This document shows, in pieces, positions 1 to 10,476 of a DNA stretch of 25,624 bases. A model generated the notes under the pieces. That model saw only the letters and a list, made by a program, of their open reading frames with translations. It did not search any database and was not told where the DNA came from. How positions within the stretch are numbered: position 1 is the stretch's first letter; every line of letters starts with the position of its first letter. This stretch comes from an uncultured Prevotella sp. (GTDB taxonomy: Bacteria; Bacteroidota; Bacteroidia; Bacteroidales; Bacteroidaceae): NCBI GenBank assembly GCA_934215545.1, contig CAKQAD010000020.1:1-25624 (forward strand), written 5' to 3'. The translations under genes were made by a program, and so were the position numbers.

Positions 1-2
1 AA

Positions 3-42
3 AATGAGGAAAGTAACTGATAACCAGTAAACTTTCCTCATT
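3..42. terminator. Strong hairpin terminator at the left edge
   Basis: A perfect 12-bp inverted repeat (positions 3-14 with 31-42) encloses a loop that contains a further ACTG/CAGT pair. A pyrimidine-rich stretch follows on the plus strand. It probably ends transcription of a unit lying left of the window. The symmetry would also allow use on the minus strand. Confidence 0.7.
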
Positions 43-177
43 CTTCTCTCAAACACTTTTTATATGTACTTTCAAGAGAAAAGTTAAGTGAAAGTTGACG
101 GGTATCTACTTCTTGACGGCGACTTTTTCTTCTGTTCGCCTTAATTCTTACTTCTCGCATAATGGCATCCAGATGTT

Positions 178-223
178 GTTGTCGCTGCCACCACAAAGGT
201 AATGAATTTTGAGCAAATCACAA
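178..223 (-). repeat. 46-bp dispersed repeat, copy 1 (promoter-like)
   Basis: This stretch matches 702-747 at all but a few positions. Read on the minus strand it contains TACCTTTG (194-201), a perfect Bacteroidetes -7 element. A weak TTG lies at 221-223, 19 bases upstream. The sequence GCCATTAT follows a short distance downstream in both copies. In this copy that leads into a 40-codon minus-strand frame (160 to 38) rich in Arg and Lys, which runs into the stem of the 3-42 hairpin. It could be a mobile or duplicated promoter element; function unknown. Confidence 0.55.
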
Positions 224-539
224 CGCTCTTAGTCTGTTGGCAATAGTTCCAAATTCGCTGTGCAAGGTTTAGTCCTTTAGGTGTATTCAGTCGACTTGCG
301 ATGAACGTGGCAGCCGCCGTCTTGCAAGTCGCGCTCAAAGCCTTGTCGGATAGCACGGAGAATGTTCCCAACGTGGCATTATCATGGGCGTATGCAAGCG
401 CGACACCATCGGTTATGCCATTCTTGCAACACAATAAGCTATTCGCATAGTAGTCATTAAAAATATCATTAAGTCGCTTGCGCAAGGTAGGAAAATTGTC
501 GAAGTTAAAGCCATTAAAAATGTTTGATTTTTTATACGA
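224..539 (-). pseudogene. Decayed fragment resembling a phage SPP1-gp7-type head morphogenesis protein
   Basis: The minus-strand frame stays open from 539 downward. It encodes a protein-like stretch with NFDNFPTLRKRLNDIF near the start and, about 85 residues later, GLNLAQRIWNY. This spacing (a basic N-terminal helix, then a GLNLSxRVWNY-like segment) resembles, from memory, minor head / SPP1 gp7-like proteins of Bacteroidales phages. There is no ATG; the only internal start is a TTG at 485. The similarity stops just after RIWNYCQQTKS, where the 46-bp repeat begins at 223. I read it as a truncated prophage relic. A chance open frame remains possible. Confidence 0.35.
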
Positions 540-544
540 TTATT

Positions 545-574
545 TTTGCACGCTAAAGTTTTTTGTTAATTTTG
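545..574 (+). promoter_or_regulatory. Bacteroidetes-type promoter for the small-RNA candidate
   Basis: TTTG at 545-548 and TAATTTTG at 567-574 match the -33 (TTTG) and -7 (TAnnTTTG) consensus, separated by 18 bases. Transcription would start near 581, ten bases before the hairpin of the small-RNA candidate. Confidence 0.6.
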
Positions 575-580
575 TGGCAT

Positions 581-656
581 AAACATATTACCGCTGAAGT
601 AAAAGAGTAGCACCGTAATCGGGTTTAGCAAATTACTTCGGCGGTTTCCTTTTTTG
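581..656 (+). ncRNA. Small-RNA candidate of about 75 nt with its own terminator
   Basis: Directly after a good promoter lies a long hairpin. CCGCTGAAGTAA (591-602) pairs with TTACTTCGGCGG (633-644), 11 Watson-Crick pairs plus one wobble. The stem is followed by TTTCCTTTTTT, as in an intrinsic terminator. The 30-base loop region contains a smaller ACC/GGT stem. No open frame of useful length lies on the plus strand between promoter and terminator, so a stand-alone small RNA is the simplest reading. I do not recognise the family; it may be one of the unassigned Bacteroidales RNAs. Confidence 0.5.
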
Positions 657-701
657 TAGTTTCCCTATCTCCGCATTGAACATACGCTGGTTTATAATGG
701 C

Positions 702-747
702 GTTGTCGTTGCTACCACAAAGGTAATTAAATTTGAGTAAATCACAA
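702..747 (-). repeat. 46-bp dispersed repeat, copy 2 (promoter-like)
   Basis: This is the second copy of the element at 178-223, in the same orientation. It keeps the minus-strand TACCTTTG (717-724). Downstream on the minus strand come GCCATTAT and then a 16-codon frame (683 to 633) whose stop codon falls within the stem of the 591-644 hairpin. A third CAAAGGTA (789-796) occurs upstream of the GH27 gene without the rest of the repeat. Confidence 0.55.
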
Positions 748-774
748 TACAATCAACACAACCTGCTTGTGCAA

Positions 775-807
775 TTTGTTATCATTGCACAAAGGTACTT
801 ATTTTTG
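775..807 (+). promoter_or_regulatory. Promoter of the GH27 alpha-galactosidase gene
   Basis: TTTG at 775-778 and TATTTTTG at 800-807 fit the Bacteroidetes -33/-7 consensus with 21 bases between them. A start of transcription near 814 would leave a leader of about 80 nt before the ATG at 894. This supports that ATG over the in-frame ATG at 819. Confidence 0.6.
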
Positions 808-893
808 TTAAAATTAAGTTGTGTTATACTGGATATATAAGTATAATGTGTAACTTTACTGCATGTGAAATCTTAATATTATCAATAAAGTGT

Positions 894-2108
894 ATGAAAA
901 AGACATTACTTCTTTCTTCTTTCTTATTGCTGTCAATGCTTTTTGTCTCGGCACAGCCGACATCACGCAGTCAGCTTACGCCAACCCCTCCAATGGGATG
1001 GATGACGTGGAATCTGTTTCAAGGAAATATTAATGAGCAGCTAATTCGTGAAACTGCCGATGCTATGGTGGAAGGTGGCTTTCGCGATGCGGGCTACGAA
1101 TACATATTTATCGATGACCTATGGCAGGGTGGACGCGACCGTCAGAACAACATGATACCCGACCCTGAGAAATTTCCTAATGGCATAAAGGCACTTGCCG
1201 ACTATGTGCACTCCAAAGGGCTTAAACTCGGTATCTATTCAGATGCTGCTCAACTTACATGTGGCGGTTGGACTGCAAGCCTTGGTTTTGAAGAGCAGGA
1301 TGCCCGCACATTTGCCTCGTGGGGAATAGACTATCTGAAGTATGACTATTGTAATGCTCCGGAAGATAGTGCAACGGCACGTCAGCGCTACCGCACTATG
1401 GCTGATGCTTTGCAGAAGTCTGGACGCAACATCGCGCTTGGTGTTTGTGAGTGGGGCCAGCGCCATGCTGAAGAATGGTGCGAGGAAGTAGGAGGCCAGC
1501 TATGGCGAACATCGTATGATGTACGCGATATGTGGAAAGATATAGTGCATCAAGGGGGTATGGGTATTCTTGACATAGTGAATGTAACGGCTCCGCTTGC
1601 AAAATATGTACGTCCTGGTCAGTGGCCCGATATGGACATGCTTGTAGTAGGTCTTAATGGTAAGGGCGGTCCGTCGAGCGATCTTGGTGGCGTGGGCTGC
1701 ACCCAAACAGAATATCAGACTCAGATGAGTATGTGGTGTATGATGGCCTCGCCTCTTGCGATGACAAACGATTTGCGCAAGGTTTCAGACGACGACCGCC
1801 GTATACTGCTTAATCTAGAAATCATTGCTATCAACCAAGACCCTCTTGGCAAAGGTGCTGAGCGTAAGGTGATGAATGAAAACTATCAGATATTTGTGCG
1901 CCCACTTGCCAATGACACTCATGCTGTAGCATTGCTAAACACTTGTGATAAGCCTTTAACATTGACTGCCGAATTGAACGAACTTGGCATGCCTGGTAAA
2001 TATACCATTCGCGATGTGTGGCAGCATAAGGACATCGCCCACAAAACTTCGAAATGGAAGGGACGTGTGATGCCACACGAGACGCGTGTGTTTATCATTA
2101 AGAAATAA
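894..2108 (+). CDS. Secreted GH27 alpha-galactosidase
   Basis: This is a 404-residue glycoside hydrolase family 27 enzyme expected to remove terminal alpha-linked galactose. I start at the ATG at 894, where MKKTLLLSSFLLLSMLFVSA forms a signal peptide; an in-frame ATG at 819 lies almost on the predicted transcription start. GH27 hallmarks in order are PPMGWMTWN (32-40), FIDDLWQ (72-78), YLKYDYC with nucleophile Asp151, CEWGQ (185-189), WRTSYDV with acid/base Asp209, GQWPDMDML, and MMASPLAMTNDLR. The Glu in CEWGQ is the galactosidase-type residue; alpha-N-acetylgalactosaminidases usually have Ser there. A beta-sandwich C-terminal domain follows from about 310. Length is normal. It is transcribed alone, with its own promoter and a strong downstream terminator. 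Confidence 0.92.
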   Translation: MKKTLLLSSFLLLSMLFVSAQPTSRSQLTPTPPMGWMTWNLFQGNINEQLIRETADAMVEGGFRDAGYEYIFIDDLWQGGRDRQNNMIPDPEKFPNGIKALADYVHSKGLKLGIYSDAAQLTCGGWTASLGFEEQDARTFASWGIDYLKYDYCNAPEDSATARQRYRTMADALQKSGRNIALGVCEWGQRHAEEWCEEVGGQLWRTSYDVRDMWKDIVHQGGMGILDIVNVTAPLAKYVRPGQWPDMDMLVVGLNGKGGPSSDLGGVGCTQTEYQTQMSMWCMMASPLAMTNDLRKVSDDDRRILLNLEIIAINQDPLGKGAERKVMNENYQIFVRPLANDTHAVALLNTCDKPLTLTAELNELGMPGKYTIRDVWQHKDIAHKTSKWKGRVMPHETRVFIIKK

Positions 2109-2184
2109 GGTACAAAGAGGTGTATTACGCCTTTGTGTTTTTTTAGAATATAGAATTTCGGCTTAATAAAGTCATTATACTTTA

Positions 2185-2241
2185 AAATAGAATAGCAAAC
2201 AGAACCATAACGAGGTTCAGTTTGCTATTCTATTTATTTTT
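2185..2241. terminator. Bidirectional terminator between convergent genes
   Basis: A 16-bp perfect stem (2185-2200 with 2220-2235) is extended inward by AGAACC/GGTTC and followed by a T-rich run on the plus strand. The complementary A-run at 2184-2187 gives a T-run on the minus strand. It can therefore stop both the GH27 transcript and the leftward transcript of the gene at 2392-5511. Confidence 0.85.
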
Positions 2242-2391
2242 GAGATTAAACGCTTTTTATTTTCTGACACCAATATTCATATAAATAGCTTATTAATCTG
2301 TGTGCAGAAAGGTAGAGAACTCTGCCCACCTCTGCTTTATTCTTGCTTATTTGTAGTCATCGGTGTGGAGTGATGGCATGCTGAATTGTGA

Positions 2392-5300
2392 TTATTTTAG
2401 CAGTTTGCGGATGCCATCAATCTGTTGTGGAGTGGGGCAGGTTGGCAACGTTGCTATTTTTGCTTTTGCTTTGGTTTTTGCTTTGGGCGTTAATGTCGAC
2501 TTATCTATGAGACTGTTGAAGAAATGCTTCAGAAATTCGCCGCGGTTGATATTGCGGCAGACAGCGTATTTGCCTCCAGTGATGGTGGGCAGCGCCATTG
2601 AAGTGTAGACACACTCGTAGCCATCGTAGTTATGTGTGCCCTCGCCGTTGGGGAAATTGGTGCTTGTAGGGTTGGGAGTGTCGCCCCATTTTGTGTAGTG
2701 CTCTTCGTAGAACATGGCAATGCGGTCGTCAGCCTGCAAATCGATACTGCTATAAGCCGATGCCGTGTTACTAACGGGATAGAAGCCATCCCACTGTGTT
2801 GCCAGCGCAGTAGCGTCAGCGCAGTCGTCGATGCCAGCAATCTCCTTGTAATATATGCCCACGTTGTTGCGTCCTTTTATGGTAGGTGTAGACTGTAGCG
2901 CCACATACACCGGTGTGTCGTCGGCAAGTCGTTTTGCAGGCACTATAAGCATCTCACCATTGGTAGGGATGTTGCTTGGCTTCACTGCCAACTCGTTCAT
3001 GGTAGCCTTCACAGGTACATCCCATTGTCCGCTACCTGTCTTGGTGTTGCTATAAGTGTAGATATTGATAAGGCGTCCGTTGGCAGCCCTGCTGCTTATC
3101 ACCACGCTACCATCGGGCAGCTCCTCGCACTTTGGCTCGTCGCCCTCTGGTACAGGTGTTGCATTGGCACCACCCAGCGCTTTCCATGTGCGCCCGAAGT
3201 CGTCGGAGTAGATCACGCGGTTGCCCAGTGGACGTGCCGTGAGTGCGGCATACACACGATAGTAGTTGCCCACCTTAACTACTCTGCTCTGAAACACCCT
3301 TCCGCTGCCCACAAAGGCAGCCTCCAGCGGTTTGCCTTTGTCGAATAAGGAGTATATTGCCTCGGTCTGGTCTGTTGGTGCCTGCCATGTGTTGCCCCCA
3401 TCGTTGCTGCGTGTTGCGGCAATGATGCAAGGATTCTGTCGGTTGGTTGTGGCATATCCATACACCGTACATCCCGCAACCATCATCATAAGCACCTCGT
3501 TGCTCTCGCGGTCAGCCACGATTGCAGGGTCGCCATAGGCAGCTTCCATGGGTGTAGCCTTGCTATTGATGAGCGAGGCGTCGCCCCGTGCCACGTCAAT
3601 CTCGTTGCTCCATGTAGAGCCATTGTCGTCGCTTGTCTTCACCACGCAGTCTACGCTGCCGAATCCGGGGTCGGTGCCACACACCAAACGTGCGGCACTG
3701 GCAATTAGTCGGCCATCTTTGGTGCATGTAATTCCAGGAATGCGATAAGGAGGAGTGTTGATACCCCCTGTCATAGTACTGAACAGTGTGGTTGTGGAGC
3801 CATTAAGAAATGCCTCCATGCGCTTAACCTTAGCGGCGCAGTCGGTGCCTGCCACCGCAAATTCCTTGAATTCTGCGAGCAAGGCATTCAGCTGTTTCAG
3901 CATTTGTGGGTTGTCCTTATACTCATTCTTTAAAATCTGTATCTTCTCATATTGGTGTATACCCTCTATCGTGCGCTCAAAACGCACCGATGAGCGGTTG
4001 CCAGGATAGTAGCAATAAGTGTCGCCGCTGCCAAAAAGTCGGTAGCGTGAATCGGTGAGTGGATGCTCGTCCCAGTTTATCCACGACCAGTGCAGCATGC
4101 CATCGAGATTGTTGGCAGCGGCATGCAATGGCAGATACGCCGCTTCTACGGGTAGTGAACTTGTATAGATGTTAGGCTCCACATCGGCGCAGCAGAAGTA
4201 GACAGTTGTGGGCAAGCCACGCTCCTTGCGATATTGCAGCTGTTCTGGTGTCATTGCCTGCACCTGAGCTGGTGCCAGGCTATAGTCGTAGAGTTTGTTG
4301 CAGAGCGATGGGTGATGATTGCCAGCCAGCGCCATCTTAAATCCCTTCTCGCTGGCAATGGCATAGGCATTGAGCATGTCGGGTTCGCTGCGCTCATCCA
4401 TGGCTATACATGTCTTGTCAAACCACCCCTTCTGCGTCAGATGCTTCTTGAAAGCCTCCAGGAAGTTGCTCCATATCTCGCGATAGATAGCGGCATCGGT
4501 GGTGGTCTTTACATCGACATCGCGTCGTAACCGCTCGTCGTAGTAGCGGAAGGTCATGTCCCATGGCACCATAGAGTAGCAGTTGATTTGTTCCTTGATG
4601 CCATACTCCGCACACAGGTCTACATAGCGGTCGAAGACGCTGTAGTCGTAGCTCCATGTGCCGTTGACCTTCTTTGTGCTTGCCACCATTGGCGAGAACT
4701 TATCGTGCGACTGGTCGCCCCATGGCTCGTAGAACATAATGGCACTTACCACCTTCTGTCCTGCTTTTCCCAATGCCTCCAGGTAAGGACGTAGTGCGGC
4801 AATGTGTGCCTCGCTCCAACGCTTCACACCATAGTAGCGGCTCACGGCATACGGCTGTTGCCAAAAGTCGAGGTGAAACTTCTGTTGTGCCACCTCGGGC
4901 AGAGAGCGAGCATTGACATTTATTGTTAGTGCCAGCTGTGCCACTACCTCTTGCTTGTCGTTGGTCACCTGCATAATGGCTTTCTGTTGTCCGGCAGGCG
5001 TATTGCGTGGCACTTCGATGCTGCACCACACGGGGCGTGTCTCGCATGCAGGCACGGCATGCGGCTTGTCCTGACAAATAACATCAGGCACAAGCCACTG
5101 TTGCAGATTCATGTCGTGCTCCCCACAATTCTTCTTGTCGTCGGTGATGATATAGTTTATAAATCGTGCCTTGCACCATGGCAGCACCTTGCCATAGGTG
5201 TCGACAAAGCGCACGCTCAGCATGCCTTCGTTGCTACGGCTGAACAGCACCGCCGTGATGTTGGCACGCTCGCCGCGCCATGCCGCTATCTCAGCCTCTT

Positions 5301-5511
5301 GTGTTTCGCAAACCACAGGAACCCGATGCAGCTGATAGTGCACATCGCGGTCGGCCCAGGTGGCGTGCAGTCCAGGTGTTATGGCATTCCATTCGGTGGC
5401 AGAAGGCGTGGTGCCTACGCGCGGCTCCTCGTAGTTGTCGATAGGATACTTGTCTGCCCACATAATTGTGGTCAGAAGCATTAAAGCAAATAATAACGAT
5501 AGTCGCTTCAT
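2392..5511 (-). CDS. Secreted fusion: DUF4091/GH123-like glycosidase plus sialidase (BNR) domain
   Basis: This is a 1039-residue two-domain enzyme. The start at 5511 gives the signal peptide MKRLSLLFALMLLTTIMWA; an upstream in-frame ATG (5583) overlaps the promoter. Residues 20-560 look like the DUF4091/GH123 family: a beta-sandwich, then a barrel with FYEPWGDQ (260-267), an acidic Asp372-Glu373 pair in IAMDERSE matching the substrate-assisted GH123 Asp-Glu, and LHWSWINWDEHP. Residues about 575-1000 look like an exo-sialidase: YRIPG with Arg590, Asp boxes SDDNGSTW (627), SNDGGNTW (702) and SDDFGRTW (769), GDPAIVAD, Glu796/797 and a possible Tyr920. GH123 removes beta-GalNAc and sialidases remove sialic acid, so the protein may strip both from one glycan. 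Activity of either half is inferred. The C-terminus is Lys/Ala-rich with no recognisable type IX sorting domain. Confidence 0.8.
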   Translation of the reverse strand: MKRLSLLFALMLLTTIMWADKYPIDNYEEPRVGTTPSATEWNAITPGLHATWADRDVHYQLHRVPVVCETQEAEIAAWRGERANITAVLFSRSNEGMLSVRFVDTYGKVLPWCKARFINYIITDDKKNCGEHDMNLQQWLVPDVICQDKPHAVPACETRPVWCSIEVPRNTPAGQQKAIMQVTNDKQEVVAQLALTINVNARSLPEVAQQKFHLDFWQQPYAVSRYYGVKRWSEAHIAALRPYLEALGKAGQKVVSAIMFYEPWGDQSHDKFSPMVASTKKVNGTWSYDYSVFDRYVDLCAEYGIKEQINCYSMVPWDMTFRYYDERLRRDVDVKTTTDAAIYREIWSNFLEAFKKHLTQKGWFDKTCIAMDERSEPDMLNAYAIASEKGFKMALAGNHHPSLCNKLYDYSLAPAQVQAMTPEQLQYRKERGLPTTVYFCCADVEPNIYTSSLPVEAAYLPLHAAANNLDGMLHWSWINWDEHPLTDSRYRLFGSGDTYCYYPGNRSSVRFERTIEGIHQYEKIQILKNEYKDNPQMLKQLNALLAEFKEFAVAGTDCAAKVKRMEAFLNGSTTTLFSTMTGGINTPPYRIPGITCTKDGRLIASAARLVCGTDPGFGSVDCVVKTSDDNGSTWSNEIDVARGDASLINSKATPMEAAYGDPAIVADRESNEVLMMMVAGCTVYGYATTNRQNPCIIAATRSNDGGNTWQAPTDQTEAIYSLFDKGKPLEAAFVGSGRVFQSRVVKVGNYYRVYAALTARPLGNRVIYSDDFGRTWKALGGANATPVPEGDEPKCEELPDGSVVISSRAANGRLINIYTYSNTKTGSGQWDVPVKATMNELAVKPSNIPTNGEMLIVPAKRLADDTPVYVALQSTPTIKGRNNVGIYYKEIAGIDDCADATALATQWDGFYPVSNTASAYSSIDLQADDRIAMFYEEHYTKWGDTPNPTSTNFPNGEGTHNYDGYECVYTSMALPTITGGKYAVCRNINRGEFLKHFFNSLIDKSTLTPKAKTKAKAKIATLPTCPTPQQIDGIRKLLK

Positions 5512-5532
5512 GATATAGTTGTTTAATGGTTG

Positions 5533-5583
5533 TTGTAAAGTTAATAGCTTTACAAATTTAGGCATTATCTGCCTTACATGCAA
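5533..5583 (-). promoter_or_regulatory. Promoter with overlapping inverted repeat, fusion glycosidase gene
   Basis: On the minus strand, TAAATTTG (5553-5560) is a perfect -7 element and CTTG (5581-5584) a fair -33 element about 20 bases upstream. A perfect 8-bp inverted repeat, TTGTAAAG (5533-5540) and CTTTACAA (5548-5555), spans the end of the -7 element and the expected start of transcription. It could be a repressor operator or a 5' mRNA stem. Confidence 0.5.
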
Positions 5584-5692
5584 GAATGGTATTTAAAATG
5601 GTGCGAACACATGCTATTTTTCTTGTGCCATCATAGCTTTATAAGTTCTTGGCGTTCTTAAAATCCATGATATTTAGGAAATAAAAGACAAT

Positions 5693-5726
5693 AAAAAAAG
5701 CGTACCAGCATAAGTGCTGATACGCT
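5693..5726 (-). terminator. Terminator of the tRNA-Tyr transcript
   Basis: On the minus strand a hairpin (AGCGTA/TACGCT plus CAGCA/TGCTG around one mismatch, 5699-5726) is followed by seven T residues (5693-5699). It lies 11 bases downstream of the tRNA 3' end. Confidence 0.85.
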
Positions 5727-5736
5727 CGAAAGGAGG

Positions 5737-5818
5737 TGGGTGGTGATGGATTCGAACCACCGAAGGCATCGCCAGCAGATTTACAGTCTGCCCCATTTGG
5801 CCACTCTGGTAACCACCC
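5737..5818 (-). tRNA. tRNA-Tyr (anticodon GUA)
   Basis: The reverse complement folds as a class II tRNA of 82 nt. It has a perfect 7-bp acceptor stem (GGGTGGT/ACCACCC), an anticodon arm GCAGA-CTGTAAA-TCTGC with anticodon GTA at 5784-5782, a long variable arm and a T arm with TTCGAAT. The discriminator is A and CCA is not encoded, so it must be added after transcription. It is followed directly by its own terminator. Confidence 0.96.
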
Positions 5819-5915
5819 GATAGCTTTATTTGTTCTAAAGCGAGTGCAAAGGTAAGAATAAAAATCTATATTATCGCATAAAATCGAGATTTTTTTCTTT
5901 ATAACGCAAAAAAAC

Positions 5916-5946
5916 TTGTTGGAACAGAAAATTAATTGTATTTTTG
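5916..5946 (+). promoter_or_regulatory. Promoter of the GH2 beta-galactosidase gene
   Basis: TATTTTTG at 5939-5946 matches the -7 consensus. TTG at 5916-5918 is a partial -33 element 20 bases upstream. The predicted leader is about 110 nt, with no clear Shine-Dalgarno sequence before the ATG at 6061. Confidence 0.5.
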
Positions 5947-6045
5947 TTTGCCTAACTACGCAAATGCAAACCTTGCTATATTACAACCCAAACGGCAAGC
6001 GTAGCGATGCCCATTAGCATAAAGACAAAGAAAGCAAATAAATAA

Positions 6046-9372
<3,327 letters not shown>

Positions 9373-9394
9373 ACCATCAACCCTAAATACACCA

Positions 9395-9441
9395 CATCCG
9401 GCATGCCCTCATCAAATGAGGATGTGCCGGATGCGTGTTTT
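9395..9441 (+). terminator. Terminator after the beta-galactosidase gene
   Basis: CATCCGGCA (9395-9403) pairs with TGCCGGATG (9425-9433). An inner CCTCAT/ATGAGG stem lies beyond a short internal loop, and TTTT follows at 9438-9441. It separates the glycosidase transcript from the secretion operon that begins 50 bases later. Confidence 0.75.
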
Positions 9442-9490
9442 ATGGAATAAAATAATTAAAAAAACACACTTTTTAGCAATAAACCACATA

Positions 9491-10450
9491 ATGTGGCGTT
9501 ATAATTACGTGTTTAAACGCAATAGAATAATAATAACGTTGATGCTTACGCTTGTCTCGCTATGCAGCCAAGCGCAGTACGATGTGTCGTTCAGCCACTA
9601 CTTCGATATGGAGCCCTCCTATAATGCTGCAGCAGTGGGCAAGGAGCCAAAACTCAATGTGGCAGCCGCTTATGCCATGGATCTTGCAGGCTTCGAGCAC
9701 AATCCGCAGACCATGTATGCCAGTGCCGACATGCCCTTTCGCTTTCTGAAGATAATGCATGGTGCAGGCATACAGTTCATGAATGATAAACTCGGCCTCT
9801 TCACCCATCAACGACTGGCGCTGCAATACGCCTTCAAGCTGAAACTCTTCGGCGGACAGCTATCTACAGGTGTGTCAGTCGGACTCCTTAGCGAAAGCTT
9901 CGATGGCAGCAAGCTCGACCTCGAAGATGCCAACGACCCCGCCTTCTCTACGTCGAAAATCGATGGAAACTCCTTTGATATGGGTGTAGGATTATACTAT
10001 TCACACCGCAATTGGTATCTCGGAGCTTCCGTGCAACACCTCACAGCACCACTCGTGAGTCTTGGCGAAACCAATGAATTGCAGGTAGACCCCACCTATT
10101 ATTTAACAGGTGGATACAATATTCGGCTAAGAAATCCGTTTTTAACAATAAAAACATCTGCCTTATTGCGCTCCGATGGTGTGGGCTACAGAGGAGATGT
10201 AACTGCGAGATTAGTGTACACACACGACAAGAAGATGATGTATGGAGGTGTAGGCTACTCGCCAACCAACTCCGTTACGGTGTATCTGGGAGGCAATGTG
10301 CATGGAATGATATTGGGCTACTCCTACGAACTCTACACCTCTGCCATCAACCCTGGTAATGGCTCGCACGAGATATTCATAGGATATCAGATGGATCTAA
10401 ACTTCCAGAAGAAAGGACGCAACCTACACAAGAGTGTGCGCATATTATAA
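9491..10450 (+). CDS. porP: PorP/SprF-family type IX secretion outer-membrane protein
   Basis: This 319-residue outer-membrane beta-barrel belongs to the type IX secretion system, where PorP/SprF works with the GldK-N machinery and, in other species, with surface-protein assembly. The start is the ATG at 9491. The longer frame from 9416 would begin inside the preceding terminator. The N-terminus has a basic stretch and then IIITLMLTLVSLCSQA as signal sequence. The mature start QYDVSFSHYFDMEPSYNAA is the family signature, and alternating amphipathic strands rich in Tyr and Gly run to the C-terminus (GYSYEL, FIGYQMDLNF). It is the first gene of the cluster, 26 bases before gldK. No consensus promoter is obvious in the short gap upstream. 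Confidence 0.88.
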   Translation: MWRYNYVFKRNRIIITLMLTLVSLCSQAQYDVSFSHYFDMEPSYNAAAVGKEPKLNVAAAYAMDLAGFEHNPQTMYASADMPFRFLKIMHGAGIQFMNDKLGLFTHQRLALQYAFKLKLFGGQLSTGVSVGLLSESFDGSKLDLEDANDPAFSTSKIDGNSFDMGVGLYYSHRNWYLGASVQHLTAPLVSLGETNELQVDPTYYLTGGYNIRLRNPFLTIKTSALLRSDGVGYRGDVTARLVYTHDKKMMYGGVGYSPTNSVTVYLGGNVHGMILGYSYELYTSAINPGNGSHEIFIGYQMDLNFQKKGRNLHKSVRIL

Positions 10451-10476
10451 TTGAAAAATAAAAACAAAACATATAG

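Larger units (their letters stand above)
1..893. other. Gene-poor left flank: overview
   Basis: No intact gene of ordinary size is visible here. The region holds, in order, the terminator at 3-42, a first copy of a 46-bp repeat (178-223), a decayed phage-like coding fragment on the minus strand (224-539), a small-RNA candidate (545-656), a second repeat copy (702-747) and the promoter of the GH27 gene (775-807). Very short minus-strand reading frames sit just downstream of each repeat: 40 codons from 160 to 38 and 16 codons from 683 to 633. I see no evidence that either is translated. Confidence 0.6.

Noticed and set aside
819..893. Longer N-terminus for the GH27 enzyme starting at 819
   Set aside because: It lies almost on the predicted transcription start and would place 25 residues before a good signal peptide. 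The ATG at 894 fits better.
894..2108. Alpha-N-acetylgalactosaminidase as alternative for the GH27 gene
   Set aside because: The selectivity loop reads CEWGQ with Glu, the galactosidase form, where the GalNAc-specific enzymes usually have Ser.
9416..9490. PorP extension starting at 9416
   Set aside because: The start would be inside the terminator hairpin of the preceding gene, and the ATG at 9491 already provides a signal sequence.
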